Part shown: piece by piece, positions 19,550 through 32,634 of the stretch | Layout: each line of letters opens with the position of its first letter | Position numbering within the stretch: position 1 is the first letter of the stretch | DNA from: Caenorhabditis remanei | Taxonomy: Eukaryota > Nematoda > Chromadorea > Rhabditida > Rhabditidae | DNA length: 64,000 nucleotides | NCBI RefSeq assembly: GCF_010183535.1 | Contig: NC_071330.1 | Location: 1,683,217 to 1,747,216, forward strand | Direction: 5' to 3' | The notes under the pieces: generated by a model | What the model was told of the DNA's origin: nothing | Database searches by the model: none | What the model saw: only the letters and a program-made list of their open reading frames with translations | Made by a program: the position numbers and the translations under genes

Positions 19550-22110
19550 GATGAAAAATCAGAAATTTTTAGTGAAAAATGAGTGGAATTTTGACAAATA
19601 CAATCTTCACATGCGGCGAATGAGAAATAAATGAAAATTAGGGCGAAAATCGTGTTTTAGTGGGAGACTGAAACTCTGAAAACGGATTTCGACGATTTTC
19701 GGTTCAAATTTTCAGATTCTAAGGCGGAAAATAGTGGAAATACTCAGAAAAACGAGTATTTCTTTGATTGATTCAAGAAAAACAAAAAGATTCAAGTAAA
19801 TTTGAGCTGAAAATCAACAATTTTTCAGCGTTTGAATTTTTCAAAAATCTGCATTCTGACGTGACGGTTTTTGCGTACAATGCATCACATTTCACGGTGT
19901 TTTTCAGCACTTTCAGAGTGATTTTTGTGAATAAAACGATGAAAATTTAAGAATTTTAGACGGAAATTAGCCAAAACCGCAAAAAATATAATACATTTGC
20001 TTATTTTTGAGAGAAAATGATAAATTTCGGGCGGTATTTTGAGAAACAGCGAGCCGGCGTAAACAAAAACAACAACAAAGTACAGTAACCGTCGCGGTGA
20101 GACCTGTTGTTGGAAATTATGGATTTTTTCGATGTTTTCAGCGATTTGAGCACGAAAAAACAAGAAAAATCTGAAGAATTCAACAGGGAAATCGAAAAAA
20201 ATCGTTTAGAAAAGCGATTTTCGAGGTTTCCAGGCAAAAATTAGCGCAAGAGAGCATAGAAATTGATTTCAAAGTATGAAAACTGCCTAAAAATAGCAAA
20301 AATTATTCAAAAATCCGTAGAAATCGCATTTTTCAGTGAAAAACCTTCTGAAAATGTTGCTGAAAATTCCAAAAGTCCGCATTCTGACGTGACGGTGTTT
20401 TGCGCAAAGTGCCCAACATTTTACGGCGGTTTTCAGCGTTTTTTCCACAAAAAACGCTGGAATTTTCCACTAAAAACTCCAAACCACTCATCGGAAATGA
20501 GGAATCAGTCATCAAATTCAAAAGAGAACAAATAAACAATTAACAGGTCAAAAGACAGATAAGCTTCTCCCACTCTTATCAAAAAGACAACACCGAGAGA
20601 ACCGCCGAACCGAAGTGACTGTTCAATGGCGTGTTGTGGGGAAGACTAAAAAGCGGCGCCGAGGGGGCAAGGGGGCGGAGCTTAGAGAAGTGGAGGGGGT
20701 GGTGAATCATTGAGAGGAGAGGAGGAGGAGAGATAGAGATAAAGAGAAAAGAAACAACAACAAAGATAGAGAAAATTATCAAGGGGATGATGAAATCGAA
20801 GGGTATCTTTGGATTTCTTGGGCAGGAAATTGCGAAACGGTGGTAATGACTCATTTAGGTTTTTGAGTCTTAGAAAAGAAAAGTCATTAGTAGGGAATAG
20901 AAATTGATGGAAAATTCAGCTATTATGGTGAAATAGTTTTTGTTTGAATCTGAAAAAAAACGTCAGAGAACACAAAAAATTCCAAATATTTTACCATTTT
21001 TTAAGAATCTTCTAGAAAACTGCAAATTCCCATGTGTTTTCTGACGCAAAATAATGTAAATATTCAGAAAAACTACTATTTCTTCGATTAATTCAAGAAA
21101 AACAGAAAAATTTAAGTAAATTTGAGTAGAAAATCAACATTTTTCCCGAAAAAATATGAATTTTTCAAAAGAAAAACGGATTTCGACTATTTTAGACGCG
21201 AAATTTCAGGTTTCAAAACGAAAAATAGTGTAAATATTCAGAAAACTACTATTTCTTCGATTAATTCAAGAAAAACAAAAAAATTAAAGAAAATTAAAGC
21301 AAATTTGAGCAGAAAATCAACAAATTTCAGCGAGAAAAGTTTGAATTTTTGAAAAATCTGCAATCTGACGTGGCGGTGTTCTGCGTACAATGCATCACAC
21401 TTTACGGAGGTTTTCAGCATTCTCAGAGCGATTTTTGTGAATAAAACGTTGAAAATGGTGAAATAGTATGGTGAAATAGTTAACTTAGGCGCTAAAAATA
21501 AATTTTTGTTGAAATCTGAAAAACTTCTAGAAATTAGATGAAAAATCAGAGTTTTCCAGTGAAAAATGAGTGGGAATTTGGCAAATCCGTTCTTTCCATC
21601 CTTCAAAAAAGAAAGAAATGAAAAATAAATCAATATTTGAGCAGAAAATTGCGTTTAAGTGGAGGACTGAAACTCTGAAAACGGATTTCGACTATATTAG
21701 ACGCAAAATTTCAGATTTCGAGACGAAAAATTGTGTAAATATTCAGAAAAACTACAATTTCTCCGATTGATTCAAGAAAAACAGAAAAATTAAAGCAAAT
21801 TTGAGAAAATTTGAGCAGAAAAACAAAAAATTTCAGCGAAAAAGAGTTTGAATTTTTCAAAAATCTGCATTCTGACGTGACGGTGTTCTGCGTACAATGC
21901 ATCACACTTTACGGAGGTTTTCTGCATTTTCAAAGCGATTTTTGTGAATAAAACGATGAAAATTTAGGAATTTGGAACTGAAAATAGCTAAAAACAGATT
22001 ATTGATTATTTTGAGAGAAAATGATAATTTTCGGGCGGTATTTTGAGAAACAACGAGCCGATGTAAACAAAAACAAAAACAAAGTACAGTAACCTTCGCA
22101 GTGAGACCTG
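19550..22110. repeat. Diverged ~550-bp segmental duplications, AT-rich
   Basis: The segment 19550-20110 recurs as 21540-22110 in the same orientation, with partial copies at 20260-20470 and 21040-21460. Shared blocks include ACTGAAACTCTGAAAACGGA, CATTCTGACGTGACGG, GCGTACAATGCATCACA and GGGCGGTATTTTGAGAAAC. They lie immediately upstream of the annexin. I see no open gene, so this is probably tandemly amplified non-coding DNA. Confidence 0.65.
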
Positions 22111-22136
22111 ATTTATGGAAATTATGGATTTTTATA

Positions 22137-22275
22137 TTAGCACGGCACGTTTCTTACAACCGCGCTCTACCAGAACTGAAGAAAATTGTGTGCGAAAATG
22201 AGAGACTCGGAGAAAAATTGACATTTTTCAAAAGCATTTCGGTGGAGCGCAGTTGTAAGAGCTGTGCCGAGCTAA
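22137..22275. mobile_element. Short MITE, TTAGCACGG termini (complete copy)
   Basis: Left TTAGCACGGCACGTTTCTTA and right AGTTGTAAGAGCTGTGCCGA followed by GCTAA are inverted repeats with GCGCTCTACC / GGTGGAGCGC inside. It belongs to the same family as 3487-3592. Another copy occupies 22624-22755. Confidence 0.65.
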
Positions 22276-22412
22276 TATTGTCGCGACAAAAAAGTTCCGA
22301 CATTTTTTAACGACGCGTGTTTGCGGTCATAGTGCTAAATTATTAAATTTTGCATTGAGTCCGCAAACACGCGTCGGTAAAAAATGTCGGAACTTTTTTA
22401 TTTCGATAATAG
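22275..22412. mobile_element. 138-bp palindromic MITE
   Basis: Arms GTCGCGACAAAAAAGTTCCG...CGACGCGTGTTTGCGG and complement flank a short AT spacer. It abuts the preceding MITE directly. A half copy lies at 5480-5560. Confidence 0.65.
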
Positions 22413-22759
22413 TTTGGCTTAGTTTTTATGAAAAGTGCATTAGAGCGCATTTTCTTCAGAATATGGCTAGCCGGCTTCGAATGAGAATTGCGCGACTCAT
22501 TTACAGACATTGAGCATTCTTTCAAACTGTGCTTAAACCACAAATTGAATGTCCCAGTTAGAAAATCCGAACGATTTCGGTAGAGCGCGTTTACAAAAGT
22601 CATGCCGCGCTGATAGGTAACACACCTTATCAATTATTACAACTGCGCTCCACCGAAATTCCCGTGAAAAAGGTCTATTTTTCTCTAAGTCTCTCAATTT
22701 CGCACGCTATTTTCATCGGGTTCGGTAGAGCGCGGTTGTAAAAAGCGTGTAGGAAATTG

Positions 22760-25700
22760 CACTTTCCTTCTTTTTCCAATTTCACGGTTCAAAAAACCAA
22801 AAAAAAGGGGGACCTATGACTCAGAACCGTTCTTCTATTTTTGCTTCTCGATGTTTCTCTCCAATTTCTTCTGTCTTCTTCTCCTTCTTTTTTGTCCCCA
22901 CCAACTCCATGAATCATACCAATATACACCTCTACTACATTTCATCTATCCTTCAACACACCCCCCTCAACAACAACAACCACAGATCGTACACAACGGT
23001 CACTGAAGTGAACGAACGGAGGGAAAAAAAAACGGAATGTGTTGGTGCCAACTGGCACGGACAGAAAAAGTGAGGGTAGGAGATGTTGTTGTATAGAAGA
23101 GGATATTGGAAAACAACAAAAAAATAGATAAATATAGAGAAAGGAGGGGTGAAATTCGAGAAGCGAGGGAAAAAGATGGAAATGGATAGGCGGATGATGT
23201 GAGCTTTTTGAAAAGTTCACACATAGAAAAAACTCAATAGAAGGTCACGCATCTGGACTGTGTTGAGACCTCAAGACAGTAAAAAAGGACTACGACCAGC
23301 TGGTTAGATAGGTTGTTAAGGTGTCTCGCAAAAATAGCTAAATCATAGGAAAAGTTCGACGACTCATAACTCGACTCACAGAGGGATTTAGCAGAATTTC
23401 ATTTCGGATTCGGAATCTACGGACTCGAAAGTACCGGGCCCAATTTTTAGAGTAGTTTGAAGGAGGACACTTTGAGGACTTCCCTTGTTAGAGTGATTTA
23501 AAGCTGTCGTATCGAGAAAAAAAAACGGAGAGCTTGGTTTTTTTTCTGAGCTAAACAGAACAACCGTGGAGCACCAAGCTCATGGAAATGTCGGGTCCTT
23601 ATTTTTAAGCCTGTACCAGATTGCCTGTGAAGTGTATAAACTTCAGGGTGGTTTGGACCAGCAGAATCGGGGACTAAAAGTACTAACATGGACTCCGTAT
23701 CAAGTTCTCACGACCTGAATCGGTACTCAACGAGGGACTGTCAATTTTTGCCTGGTGCCGTCACTTATCAAGTACGTATCAGCGTTCACATTCAAGTTCT
23801 AGAAAGTTTGAGCAAGGTCTCTTAAACGCGCTCCGTCGCTCAGCGGTAGGCACGGTGCCAAAAACATACTTGGCCGAGTGCCAAATTGAAGTTTAGCGTG
23901 TACTTGTCGTATCTTTCAATGAAAAACGCGACGCACACGCAACGCGACTGGCGCGGTAAATTCAAAACTTTTCGTTTTGCGGACCTTACGTCTCCTGTGC
24001 AAGAATGGAAGTGAGAAAAACAAGAAAAACGTGATCCCCCATTGTTTGGCCGTTTTTTGGCGGTACATTTTACCTACCAGGTACAAACTTATCATTCCTC
24101 AGGTACCTGCGTTCTCGATAGCGATTTCTACATTATGACAATCTTCTAAACGTCGGAAGCTAGAATATTCCAGAAAAACTTGGCCTAACAATACAAAACC
24201 ACCCTGGAAAATGTGATATTTATGCAAAAATCTCTTGTTGTTGATATATGCATGTATTTGTGGTCTCGATCAATTTCTGATCGAACCATGTGCCCCCAGT
24301 TGGAGGCCATTACGAAGCGATCAACGATCACTTTTTATACATTTCCCTCCTTTTTCTCCCGTTTTGACAGATTGGTCAATGAGGAAGAACGGCGAGGAAT
24401 TGGGGGAACGACAGAGACGATTAAACGGTTAGTAACGGTAAATTACCCGGATAGATCATTTTCCTTGAGAATAGGGTTTAGGTACTAGACGGTTTGAAGA
24501 CAGACTTTAAGAAGCGCGTACAAAAAAAAGAAAATAGAAAAGAAGATGTTGATTGATCTTGACATATTTACGAGAGAGGGGAGAAAGGATTGACTTGATC
24601 TTTGGTTACCGGAGGGAGAAGGGGAGAGGGGATGGATTACTCATTAGATCATATATAAGCAAGAAAGGTTCTGGAAGGGATCCCAGGTCAACTTGGAGAC
24701 TTTTAGAGTTGAAGTTGGGCAGCTGGAACTGATTTATGGGGCAGATCGGTTGACAAAGGTTTGTTCAACAGTGACAGAAATATTTGCAGCATTTTCAGGA
24801 ATCTCAGAATCTAATCGATGGTAAAATGGAAAGTGCGGGCCCGGTTATTTAAAACAAAAAACTTTCAAAATTTAGAATTCCAATTTCTGATAGCCAAATT
24901 TAGGTCAAAAAGTCGGACCTTTTTTTCAAATATGCGCAACTCGCGCCATCTATTGGATACGGTTTTTGCAGAGACTCTTCAATTAGGATAGGTCAAAGTC
25001 ATGCAGGAATTTTTAGACGGTTAGAAAGCTGGAATTGTAAGGATTCTGAATCAGTTTTCAAAATTGTTCAAGGCCCAAAACTAGCTAAGTTACAACACTT
25101 CTGAGCTGATGTGCTCTACAAGTTCTATGTCTCTGTTCCATCCTGCGTTGGACGCAACTCTGAAGCATGGTCTAAATCCTCAAGATTTCTGGTTTCCAGT
25201 CGTTTAAATTTCTTCTAGAAAACTCTATTTGAGCAGCTCCAAACTTAAAGAAAGGTAAAGAGTCTGCCGGGTTTCAGCAAAGCACATATAGCAAGTGCCT
25301 TATAAGTACCGCCTAGGCCAAAAGTTCATTCTCTACTAAAATCAAGAATGTGCAACACTCTCACTTCAACACCAAAACTGTCTCTGAGTATGCCTGACCT
25401 GACCTTTCTCCCCTCTCCGCCTATTTCTTGTGCATACAACATTTGAAAATGGTTAAAACATACAAACATAAGAACGTTTCAACGATAGAGGAGAAGAAGA
25501 CAGAAAAGAGAGAGAGAAATGGCGCGGCGGGTATGGGTAAGCGAGTAAACAACCAACAAAAACGATATTTGAGTGCGTGTGTGTGCGTTTGTTCCCTTCG
25601 AGGTTTTTATGGAGGGAATGGGTTGGAGTTTTTTGTAAAGGGGGAGATTGGAGAGATGGTCTAGGTTTTCATCGGATTTCTAGGCCACCACCGCCACTAT

Positions 25701-26640
25701 TCGGGTCTCAGGAAAGGCTCTCGGGGGGACTATAGAGAATTAGCAAGTTCTGAAATAGGTGGTTTCAAACCGTACCAGTTCTAAAACGGCGTGTTCCAGT
25801 CATTTCTAAAAGTACCGCTCCAGAACCACGGTGAGTTTCAGAGCGATTATTTGAGATACAGTCTGAGTGAATGTTGGTATAGTTAATGTTTCAACTCAGG
25901 GCGCTGTTCTATAGATGATGGTTCTAAATCGTTACAGTTTTAAAACGGGTTGTTCTAGTCTAACCTATAAAAATCTTGAAATGTTGAGAAATCCTGGAAA
26001 TTCCGAAACGCTACAAAGGCGCGCCAGATACTCCCGAAGAAATTGCTAGCTGAACATCTAGGATGTCTTCAAAACAGTGACGGTTGGTAAAAACGCGTCA
26101 ACGGCACGCCACACAAAAGTCCCCACGATGTCCTCAGCCGGTCATCTGTAATTCAGACACAGACTTTGCAATCACGCTCTACCAAACTTTTCTCTAGAAT
26201 CACTTCCCATACAACTGTTATCAGTTTCAATAGAGCGCGATTGCTGAGGTAAGTAAGAAAACAATATTTTCGAGCTACCTGTGAGCTCTGATGTCTTCTT
26301 TTATCCATTCTGAAGCTATTTACCCAAAAATGAGACCCTTCTTTTTTTTGACTGACCAGATCGAATAGCTAAGACACCAAAGAGCACACAAACAAGTACA
26401 ACAACAATACCCTATTCCTCCTCACCACATTAATTCACGCTCTCTCTCTCTCTCTCTTCCACATAGAAAACATGTCGAACATCTGGAGAATTTCATTCAT
26501 TCTCTGGGTAATTCATAGGGGTCAACCAATAGAAAATTCAGGAAAAAGAAAGGGAACTGACAAGAACCAAATGTCAAATGGGAGAAAAGAGAAATGGGTG
26601 GTCGTGGTGGTCATAAAAAATGGGCGAAAGGGAGAAATGA
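22760..26640. other. Intergenic region without a recognised gene
   Basis: This 3.9-kb stretch has only short unsupported open frames. It contains a half palindrome at 23340-23495, a dispersed repeat copy at 23825-23985, CT/GA-rich tracts (for example 26440-26460), and isolated copies of the GGCGCGCCAGA motif near 26015. It could be intronic or regulatory. I see no coding exon with paired splice signals. Confidence 0.4.
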
Positions 26641-26649
26641 GACGAAAGG

Positions 26650-27260
26650 TTTGGAGGGTTTTGAGGGAAGGAGTCTGGTCTGTGTGTTTGTGTGTCCGGA
26701 TGTCCAGAAGATTGATAGAGATTCAGAGAACGGCTAACCAAAGCCTGAGTTACCGGATGTTTATGCCTGTCTCTCTGTCTGTCTGTCAATCTTGACATCC
26801 AGATGTCCGCATCATACTGAAATGGTGTCAACTGCAATATCTGGAAATCCAGAATCTGAAAGTCAACTTGTCTGTCTGTGTTTCCAGATGCCTAGATGTC
26901 CAATCTTCTAGAATTCCAAGATATTGCAGTGTTTCTCTGTCTGTCTCTCGATCTGGATGTCCAGATTTACGATTATATTGTCTGAAAGGCATGAACTTTG
27001 AAAGTGTGATAATATAAACTAAATATATGTTAGTCTGTGTGTCCAAACGTCCGGATTTTCAAGTAGACACCTTGTACAGGAAGAATACATGCTGACTACG
27101 TCTGTCTGTCTATATATCCATCCGGATGTCCGATCTCTCCCGGATTTGTAACAGACAGTTATTCACTAGAATGCACTGTCTGGCGGTGTGTTGCTTTGTC
27201 CGGATGTCCGCTCTAAGCCTGTGTCTGTCTGTGTATCTAAATGTCCGGATGTCCTTAAAA
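26650..27260. repeat. CTGTCTGTCTGT / CCGGATGTCC repeat field
   Basis: The motif pair CTGTCTGTCTGT, a short spacer, then TCCGGATGTCC or TCCAGATGTCC recurs about ten times with irregular spacing. The same pair occurs inverted at 32725-33080 and 33670-33695. Confidence 0.7.
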
Positions 27261-27279
27261 CACAAGACGCTTTTTCACA

Positions 27280-29940
27280 TTGTAAACGCGCCAAAGGCGC
27301 GCCAGCCGCTTGTGTTTACATTTTCCGTGAAAAGAAAGTTGTGATAAACGTTTAGAAACATTCAGGAAGAAATTCCGCTGACTAAGCAAACACCCTATTT
27401 TTAATTGCTTACTTCCTCTTTGTTTCAATTGCTTTTTTTTCAAAACGAAACAAAAAAAAACGGGTGATGTGTCAAAAAAGTAAACAAATACTCTTGATCT
27501 TTGAACCCTTTTCTCTATCATTATGACGTGGATTTCTAGAAATTTTTTGTGTTGAGAAAGGCAAATATTTTTTGGTTGGAAGAGACCAGAGCTCACATTT
27601 TGATGAACCACAAAAAAATACATGCACATCCCGAAAGAAAAGGGAAAATAGATTTGTTTACTAAATAGGAAAGCTTAATAGTACATACGAAAAACACACA
27701 AAAAATATCAGAAAAGTGGGGTTTTTCAAGATTTTCATTCTGTCTGGCGCGCCTTTGGCGCGTTTTCTTGCAGACACTAACAAAGTCTGTTTAGAAGTGG
27801 ATTTCCTGCTGGTTGGCGTGCCTTTGACGCGTTTTTTGTTTGGACAAACAGGCTCACCGAAAGACGAACTGAAACCAATATGTACTGAATTTTTGTGTGG
27901 CGTGCCTTTGGCGCGTTTTTTGTTTGGATAAACAGGCGCACCGACAGACGAACTGAAACCGATATGTACTGAATTTTTGCCTGGCGCGCCTTTGGCGCGT
28001 TTTTCGTTAAGACAAACAGACACACAGATAGGTAAAATGACGGTTCAAGTTGTAATCAGACGAATTTTTGGTGTCTGGCGCGCCTTTGACGCGTTTTTTG
28101 TTTGGACAAACAGGCGTACAGACAGGCCATCTAACGGTTCAAACTGTAATCAGCCGAATTTTTCGATCTGGCGCGCCGTCGGCGCGATTTTAGTATGAGC
28201 AACCTATTTCCTGGCAAACTTATTGTTATACTGAAACGGTCATTGACATTTTTTGATGGCTGGCGCACTGTTGACGCGCTTGGGTGTTTCCATTCCTCTT
28301 GAAAAATGCCGCAAAGAAAAGTTAATTTATTACCCTCTTTCCGCCGCCGAAGGTCACTTACTCATTCTACTTGAACAAAATAAGTGACCAACCGAAAAAA
28401 TAGAAAAAAAGAACGAAAAAAGAAGAAAAAGAAGAGGTTAAACGGATGAGTGAAAAGAGAAGATGAGGGAGAGAGATACGAAACGCAGATAAGTAGAGAA
28501 AGAGAGGAATAGAGAGAGATGGGCGCTGCGAAGTAGTAAACAACAACATTTTTCGCTCTTTTCTTTTTTTGATGATGGTGGGGAAGGGGATGATGACCAA
28601 AAAACGACAAGGGAGCAGAGAGGGGATGGGGGACTCAAAGGGAGAAAAACGCGCCGACAGCGCGACAGACATTTCAAACAGCAAAAAAAAAACTTTCAAC
28701 GGTGCACCAGATAAAACTTTCAGCAAGAAAATCGGTGAGAACAAAACGCGGCAAAGGCGCGCCAGACTCAAGGTAGCGAGTTACGGTTTATCAGAGCTAA
28801 AACTTCAGTTTTTCAAGATTTTGTGCCCTGCATAAACGCGTCAAAGATGCGCCAGACCAGAGTTGAGCGGAATGCGGTTTTTGAAATGGCGGAAGGCGGA
28901 AAGCGGAAGGCGGAATGAACATTTTTTGGGCGGAAAGCGGAAGGCGGAAGGCGGAGTTGAAAAAATATCGGCGGAAAGCGGAGAGCGGAAGGCGGAAGCG
29001 AAACTTTTTTGGCGGAAGGCGGAAGGCGGAAAACGGAATGGAAAAAAATGCCAAAAGGCGGAAGGCGAAACACAATGTCGCTTTCAAAAATACGATTTTG
29101 ACCTTATTTTGTAGTAAAAAACACTAAAATGGCTAAATTTGAGTTAAATTTTGTTTTTCGGTGAACATTGATAGTTTTGCTGCAAAAAAACTCAAAAATA
29201 TCAGTAAATTGGAATAGGTGATCAAATTTTTCAAGCTGAGGAAAAAATCTTTAAACAGCGGAAGGCGGAAGGCGGAAAGCAGAAATAGGACAATTTTTGG
29301 CGGAAAGCGGAAAGCGGAAGGCAGAATAAAACATTTTTAGGCGGAAAGCGGAAGGCGGAAGGCGGAAAGAAAAAAGTGACGGAAAGTGGAAGGCGGAAGG
29401 CGGAAGGCGGAATTCCGCTCAACTCTGCGCCAGACGATACTTTTTTAGATGAGAAGAAAACGTTCAATGATTCTGGTGTTTGAATTTACTAGTTTTCTTT
29501 CTTCATTGTCTACTTAGGAATCCAGGGCAAAGGTGCGACTTTTAGACAAGAAAATCGGGAGAAACAAAACGCGCCGGAGGCGCACCAGTTCAAATTAGAA
29601 GGTGTCTTTCTATCAATGATAGAGTAACATTTCTTCAAATTAAATTTAACGATAAAGGCGCGCCAGACAACAGATCTTTCGATTGGACGAGTAAGTCTGA
29701 TGGCTTTGGAGTGATGGGTTTAGTGGTTTTACGCGCCAAAGGTGCGCCAGCCTCAAATTAGAGAGTGTCGGTCTGAAAATAATAAAATAAGTTTTCCTCA
29801 AGTTCCCGTTTTATGAAAAAGGTGTCGAAGGCGCGCCAGACAACAGATTTTTTGATAGGATGAACGAGCCCGATGATTCTGGTGACTTGGGTTTGCTGGT
29901 TCGCGCCAAAGGCACGCCAGACTCTCCAGGAAGTTGAAAT
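27280..29940. repeat. Dispersed GCGCGCC hairpin motif and minisatellite
   Basis: A core of roughly 22 bp, AACGCGCCAAAGGCGCGCCA with variants, appears more than fifteen times. The core can fold because GGCGCG and CGCGCC are complementary. Orientation is blockwise: one direction at 27285, reversed from 27745 to 28270, then forward again from 28650 to 29910. Between 27815 and 28185 the motif forms a tandem minisatellite of 85-95-bp units sharing GTTTGGACAAACAGG. No gene is credible here. Confidence 0.75.
28858..29427. mobile_element. hAT-like non-autonomous element with GGCGGAA arrays
   Basis: Termini are CAGAGTTGAGCGGAA and its exact complement. They are flanked by the 8-bp duplication CGCCAGAC (28850-28857 and 29428-29435), which lies in the host GCGCGCC motif. 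The interior consists largely of GGCGGAAAGCGGAAGGCGGA arrays separated by a unique AT-rich centre around 29090-29250. Target length and a CAGAG terminus fit the hAT superfamily. No transposase is encoded. Confidence 0.8.
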
Positions 29941-30290
29941 TAAGATGTTTTAAAAAAAAGATATATTATTCGTGATCCAAGTGAAATTGGACAGAAAATG
30001 CTTCATTTTTCAGTTTATTTTTTTTTCAAATCTGGTTTTGAAACGTCTAGTTTTGAAATGCCTTGGTTGCCAAACGCCTGGTTTCAATTGATCCCGGTGC
30101 TAAACTAAATACGTGTACCGTGTATTACCGCACCCGTCCCTCTCCCCGTTAGTGTGTTACATCAGATGACGAATGTCCAACATGCCACGTATTCGTATTT
30201 ATTGATTTGCTGTTTGTTGACACAGAGACCACTATTTGGCCTCCAAGGTAAGAAAGTCCTCTGCACAGCCACTTTTTCCTCATTATTGTC

Positions 30291-31905
30291 ATGATGGACG
30301 CCTCGTCGTTCCCTTTACTTTGTCTACCCATCAAAGCGATTCACAACTCACTGAGATGCATGGAGCCGAAAGATATGTGAGTTTTTGTATGATGGTCTTT
30401 AGGAGCACCTAGAAATTTGAATTTTCAGTTGATTTTATGAAAAAAATTTATCGAAAAACTATTTTATGTGGTCAAAACATACATTAACGGTCGTTTTAAT
30501 GATTCCATTATAATTGCGGCGTTTTCTACCCCAAAATCAGATGTTTGTCATTTTTTGGAATATAGTTCTTGTTTAGAATCACCAGTACTGAAAAATACGA
30601 ATATCAACCGTTTTCAATTGAACATGACCAACTTTGAGAGGGTGTTGCGGTAGCACTTATTGTCTCAAAAAGTAAATTATGTATGAACCATACAGATCAA
30701 AAGTAGAGCTCCATTTTTGTAGTTGACAACTTTTTTCTACAGACACTCCCTAGCAAGTTACAAATTGACAAAGTATTTTCTTCCTTAAATTGACCAATTT
30801 CAGTGCAAAACAGTGCGATTTTCGAGATGTCGTCTTAACATGGTCATAACTCTCTAGGCAGTGTCCGTACAAAAAAGTTGTCAATTACAAAAACGGAGTT
30901 CTACTTTTGATCTGTATGATCCATTAAAAATCTACTATCAGTATTACCATGACACACTCTCAAAGTTGGACCTTTTCAACTGAAAACTTTTAAAGTTCGT
31001 ATATTTTTACCCAGTACTGTACATTGGGCATATTATGTTTCCGAAAAAGACAAAAATGGGGTCCATATCGACACCTTCCAACCCTATGCATTTCCAGAAT
31101 CAACATCTCCTTCTGCTCCAACTCCACCAAGCACCACGTGAAGTCTCTCAACATCAAGCCCCTCGAATGTTTCATTTGTATCGACCAAGTCGTTCAAATC
31201 CAAGTTCTCATTAAGCCATGTCGTATCTTTCACAGTTTCCTCATCCCAGATACATCGGAAATCAAAAGTTTCTGGGATCACATAGTATATCTCTTTGGTA
31301 ATCCAAGAATTGACATTTATATTCACTCAACTCTGATGGATTTCGATTCAATGTGTGTGATTTTTGAGGGATTGAATATCAACTGTCTCTATGTGCACCC
31401 GGAAGATATGGACTACGGTTTCTATAAGAAAGTTTTGAACCAGTTCTCGAAACTTGCTAAGCAGCTAGACTTATCAAGCAGTCTGCATCCAATGGGAGAC
31501 TTCCATGATGTTCTAATTCAAAACTATGACTATATCACCATCGAACCAATGGCTGACCTCAAAATTGATGACTTGCTAATCATGAACAGTTTATCTATCT
31601 ATGTGATGGATTCCCAACTAACCGATAAAGATATCAACAGATTTCTAAAACATTGGATCATGGGAGGAAACCCCAGACTGGAACACATTTACATCGAATT
31701 TCAACGGAGATCCAACGAGGAAGTGTTCAAAGGAATAAAGCGTCGAATGGTATCACCTAGACGTTTCGAAGGGTTTATTGGAGGTGCAAGAGAGCGGAGA
31801 GTCGTAGAATTGACTGATGGAATTGAGATATGGAACGAGAAGGGAACTAAGAAGGCCACTATTAAGTTTAAACGTACTACTGTGAAAATGTTTGTGTGGC
31901 ATTGA
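30291..31905 (+). CDS. F-box protein with FBA_2 domain
   Basis: Exon 1 (30291-30376) encodes MMDASSFPLLCLPIKAIHNS and MEPKD, the start of an F-box. Exon 2 (31098-31905) follows TTTCCAG in the matching phase; the product is 297 residues. The C-terminal half carries the FBA type 2 pattern DDLLIMNS, INRFLKHWIMGGNPRLEHI, and a final KATIKFKRTTVKMFVWH. F-box proteins bind Skp1-related proteins and bring substrates to SCF ubiquitin ligases; FBA_2 is thought to contact the substrate. The intron is lengthened by a mariner-type MITE at 30583-31019. Nothing in the frame is broken. Confidence 0.8.
30583..31019. mobile_element. Mariner-type MITE inside the F-box gene intron
   Basis: Both ends read CAGTACTG (left 30583, right 31012-31019), and the right end abuts TA. 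The arms share TTTTCAATTGAA/TTTTCAACTGAA, CAACTTTGAGAG and the internal ACTCCCTAG block with 12263-12684. Confidence 0.65.
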
Positions 31906-32209
31906 AGTTTTTTAAAAAGCATTTGTGCATGTTTCAATTCTTAAAATTCTGAACTTTTCACTTATATATTTTGTCTGGAACGTGAAAATTGACAATAATA
32001 AAGTATACTACCGTATTTAGACTGCAAGAATCAATCTAGTTGATAGCTTCGTTAACCTTGATAATAGAGAGAGTTGCATGGAATTCCGACTTCCAACTTC
32101 CTACTTCCGGATAAGGAATTTTTACCTCCATGCCACTCTGGCGTCTATTAGAGTACAAACTAGTACGTGGCCGACTATTACAACGTTGGGAAGATGAGGA
32201 CTGGGTCAT

Positions 32210-32400
32210 GTTTTTATTGCAGATTACTATACTTCTGAAAATTCGAAGAAACTTTTATTTTTGGCGCATATACTACAAATCGTTATAAACGCCACAACTC
32301 CGGTTCACCTGACTCAAAAGAAGCCTTCGTGGAAAAGTTTTTCCTGTGCGGCCGTGTAGTCCTCTCGGACAAGATTTTGACGAAGAATGATAAACAAGTA
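32210..32400. repeat. Solo arm of the GTGTAGTCCTCTCGGA element
   Basis: Related to 17150-17290 through ACTTCTGAAAATTC, CCTGACTCAAAAG and CCGTGTAGTCCTCTCGGACA. The preceding 32080-32150 holds a short CTTCCGA-type piece with a GAGTTGCATGGAATTCC end, a degraded cousin of 45772-45843. Confidence 0.5.
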
Positions 32401-32634
32401 AAATGTTGCATCCTCGCTCCACCGGAATTTTCAAAAATAGAGACACAGAGAACAAAAGGAGGCTGCAAAAAATTAATTTTCCTCCAAATTAAAAAAAAAG
32501 TCCATTTCTCCACGTGTTCCATATATCTTTTTTAAAATTTCTCTTCCTATGCTTTTTACCAAATCTTTTTCCTCCATTTATTTCTCAAAATAATTTCAAT
32601 CGCTAGACAAAGCTGAAGTTGATATTAATCGGAA

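Noticed and set aside
27661..28198. Repetitive open frames (KNSVHIGFSSS units)
   Set aside because: They follow the 85-95-bp minisatellite unit and lack splice or start support.
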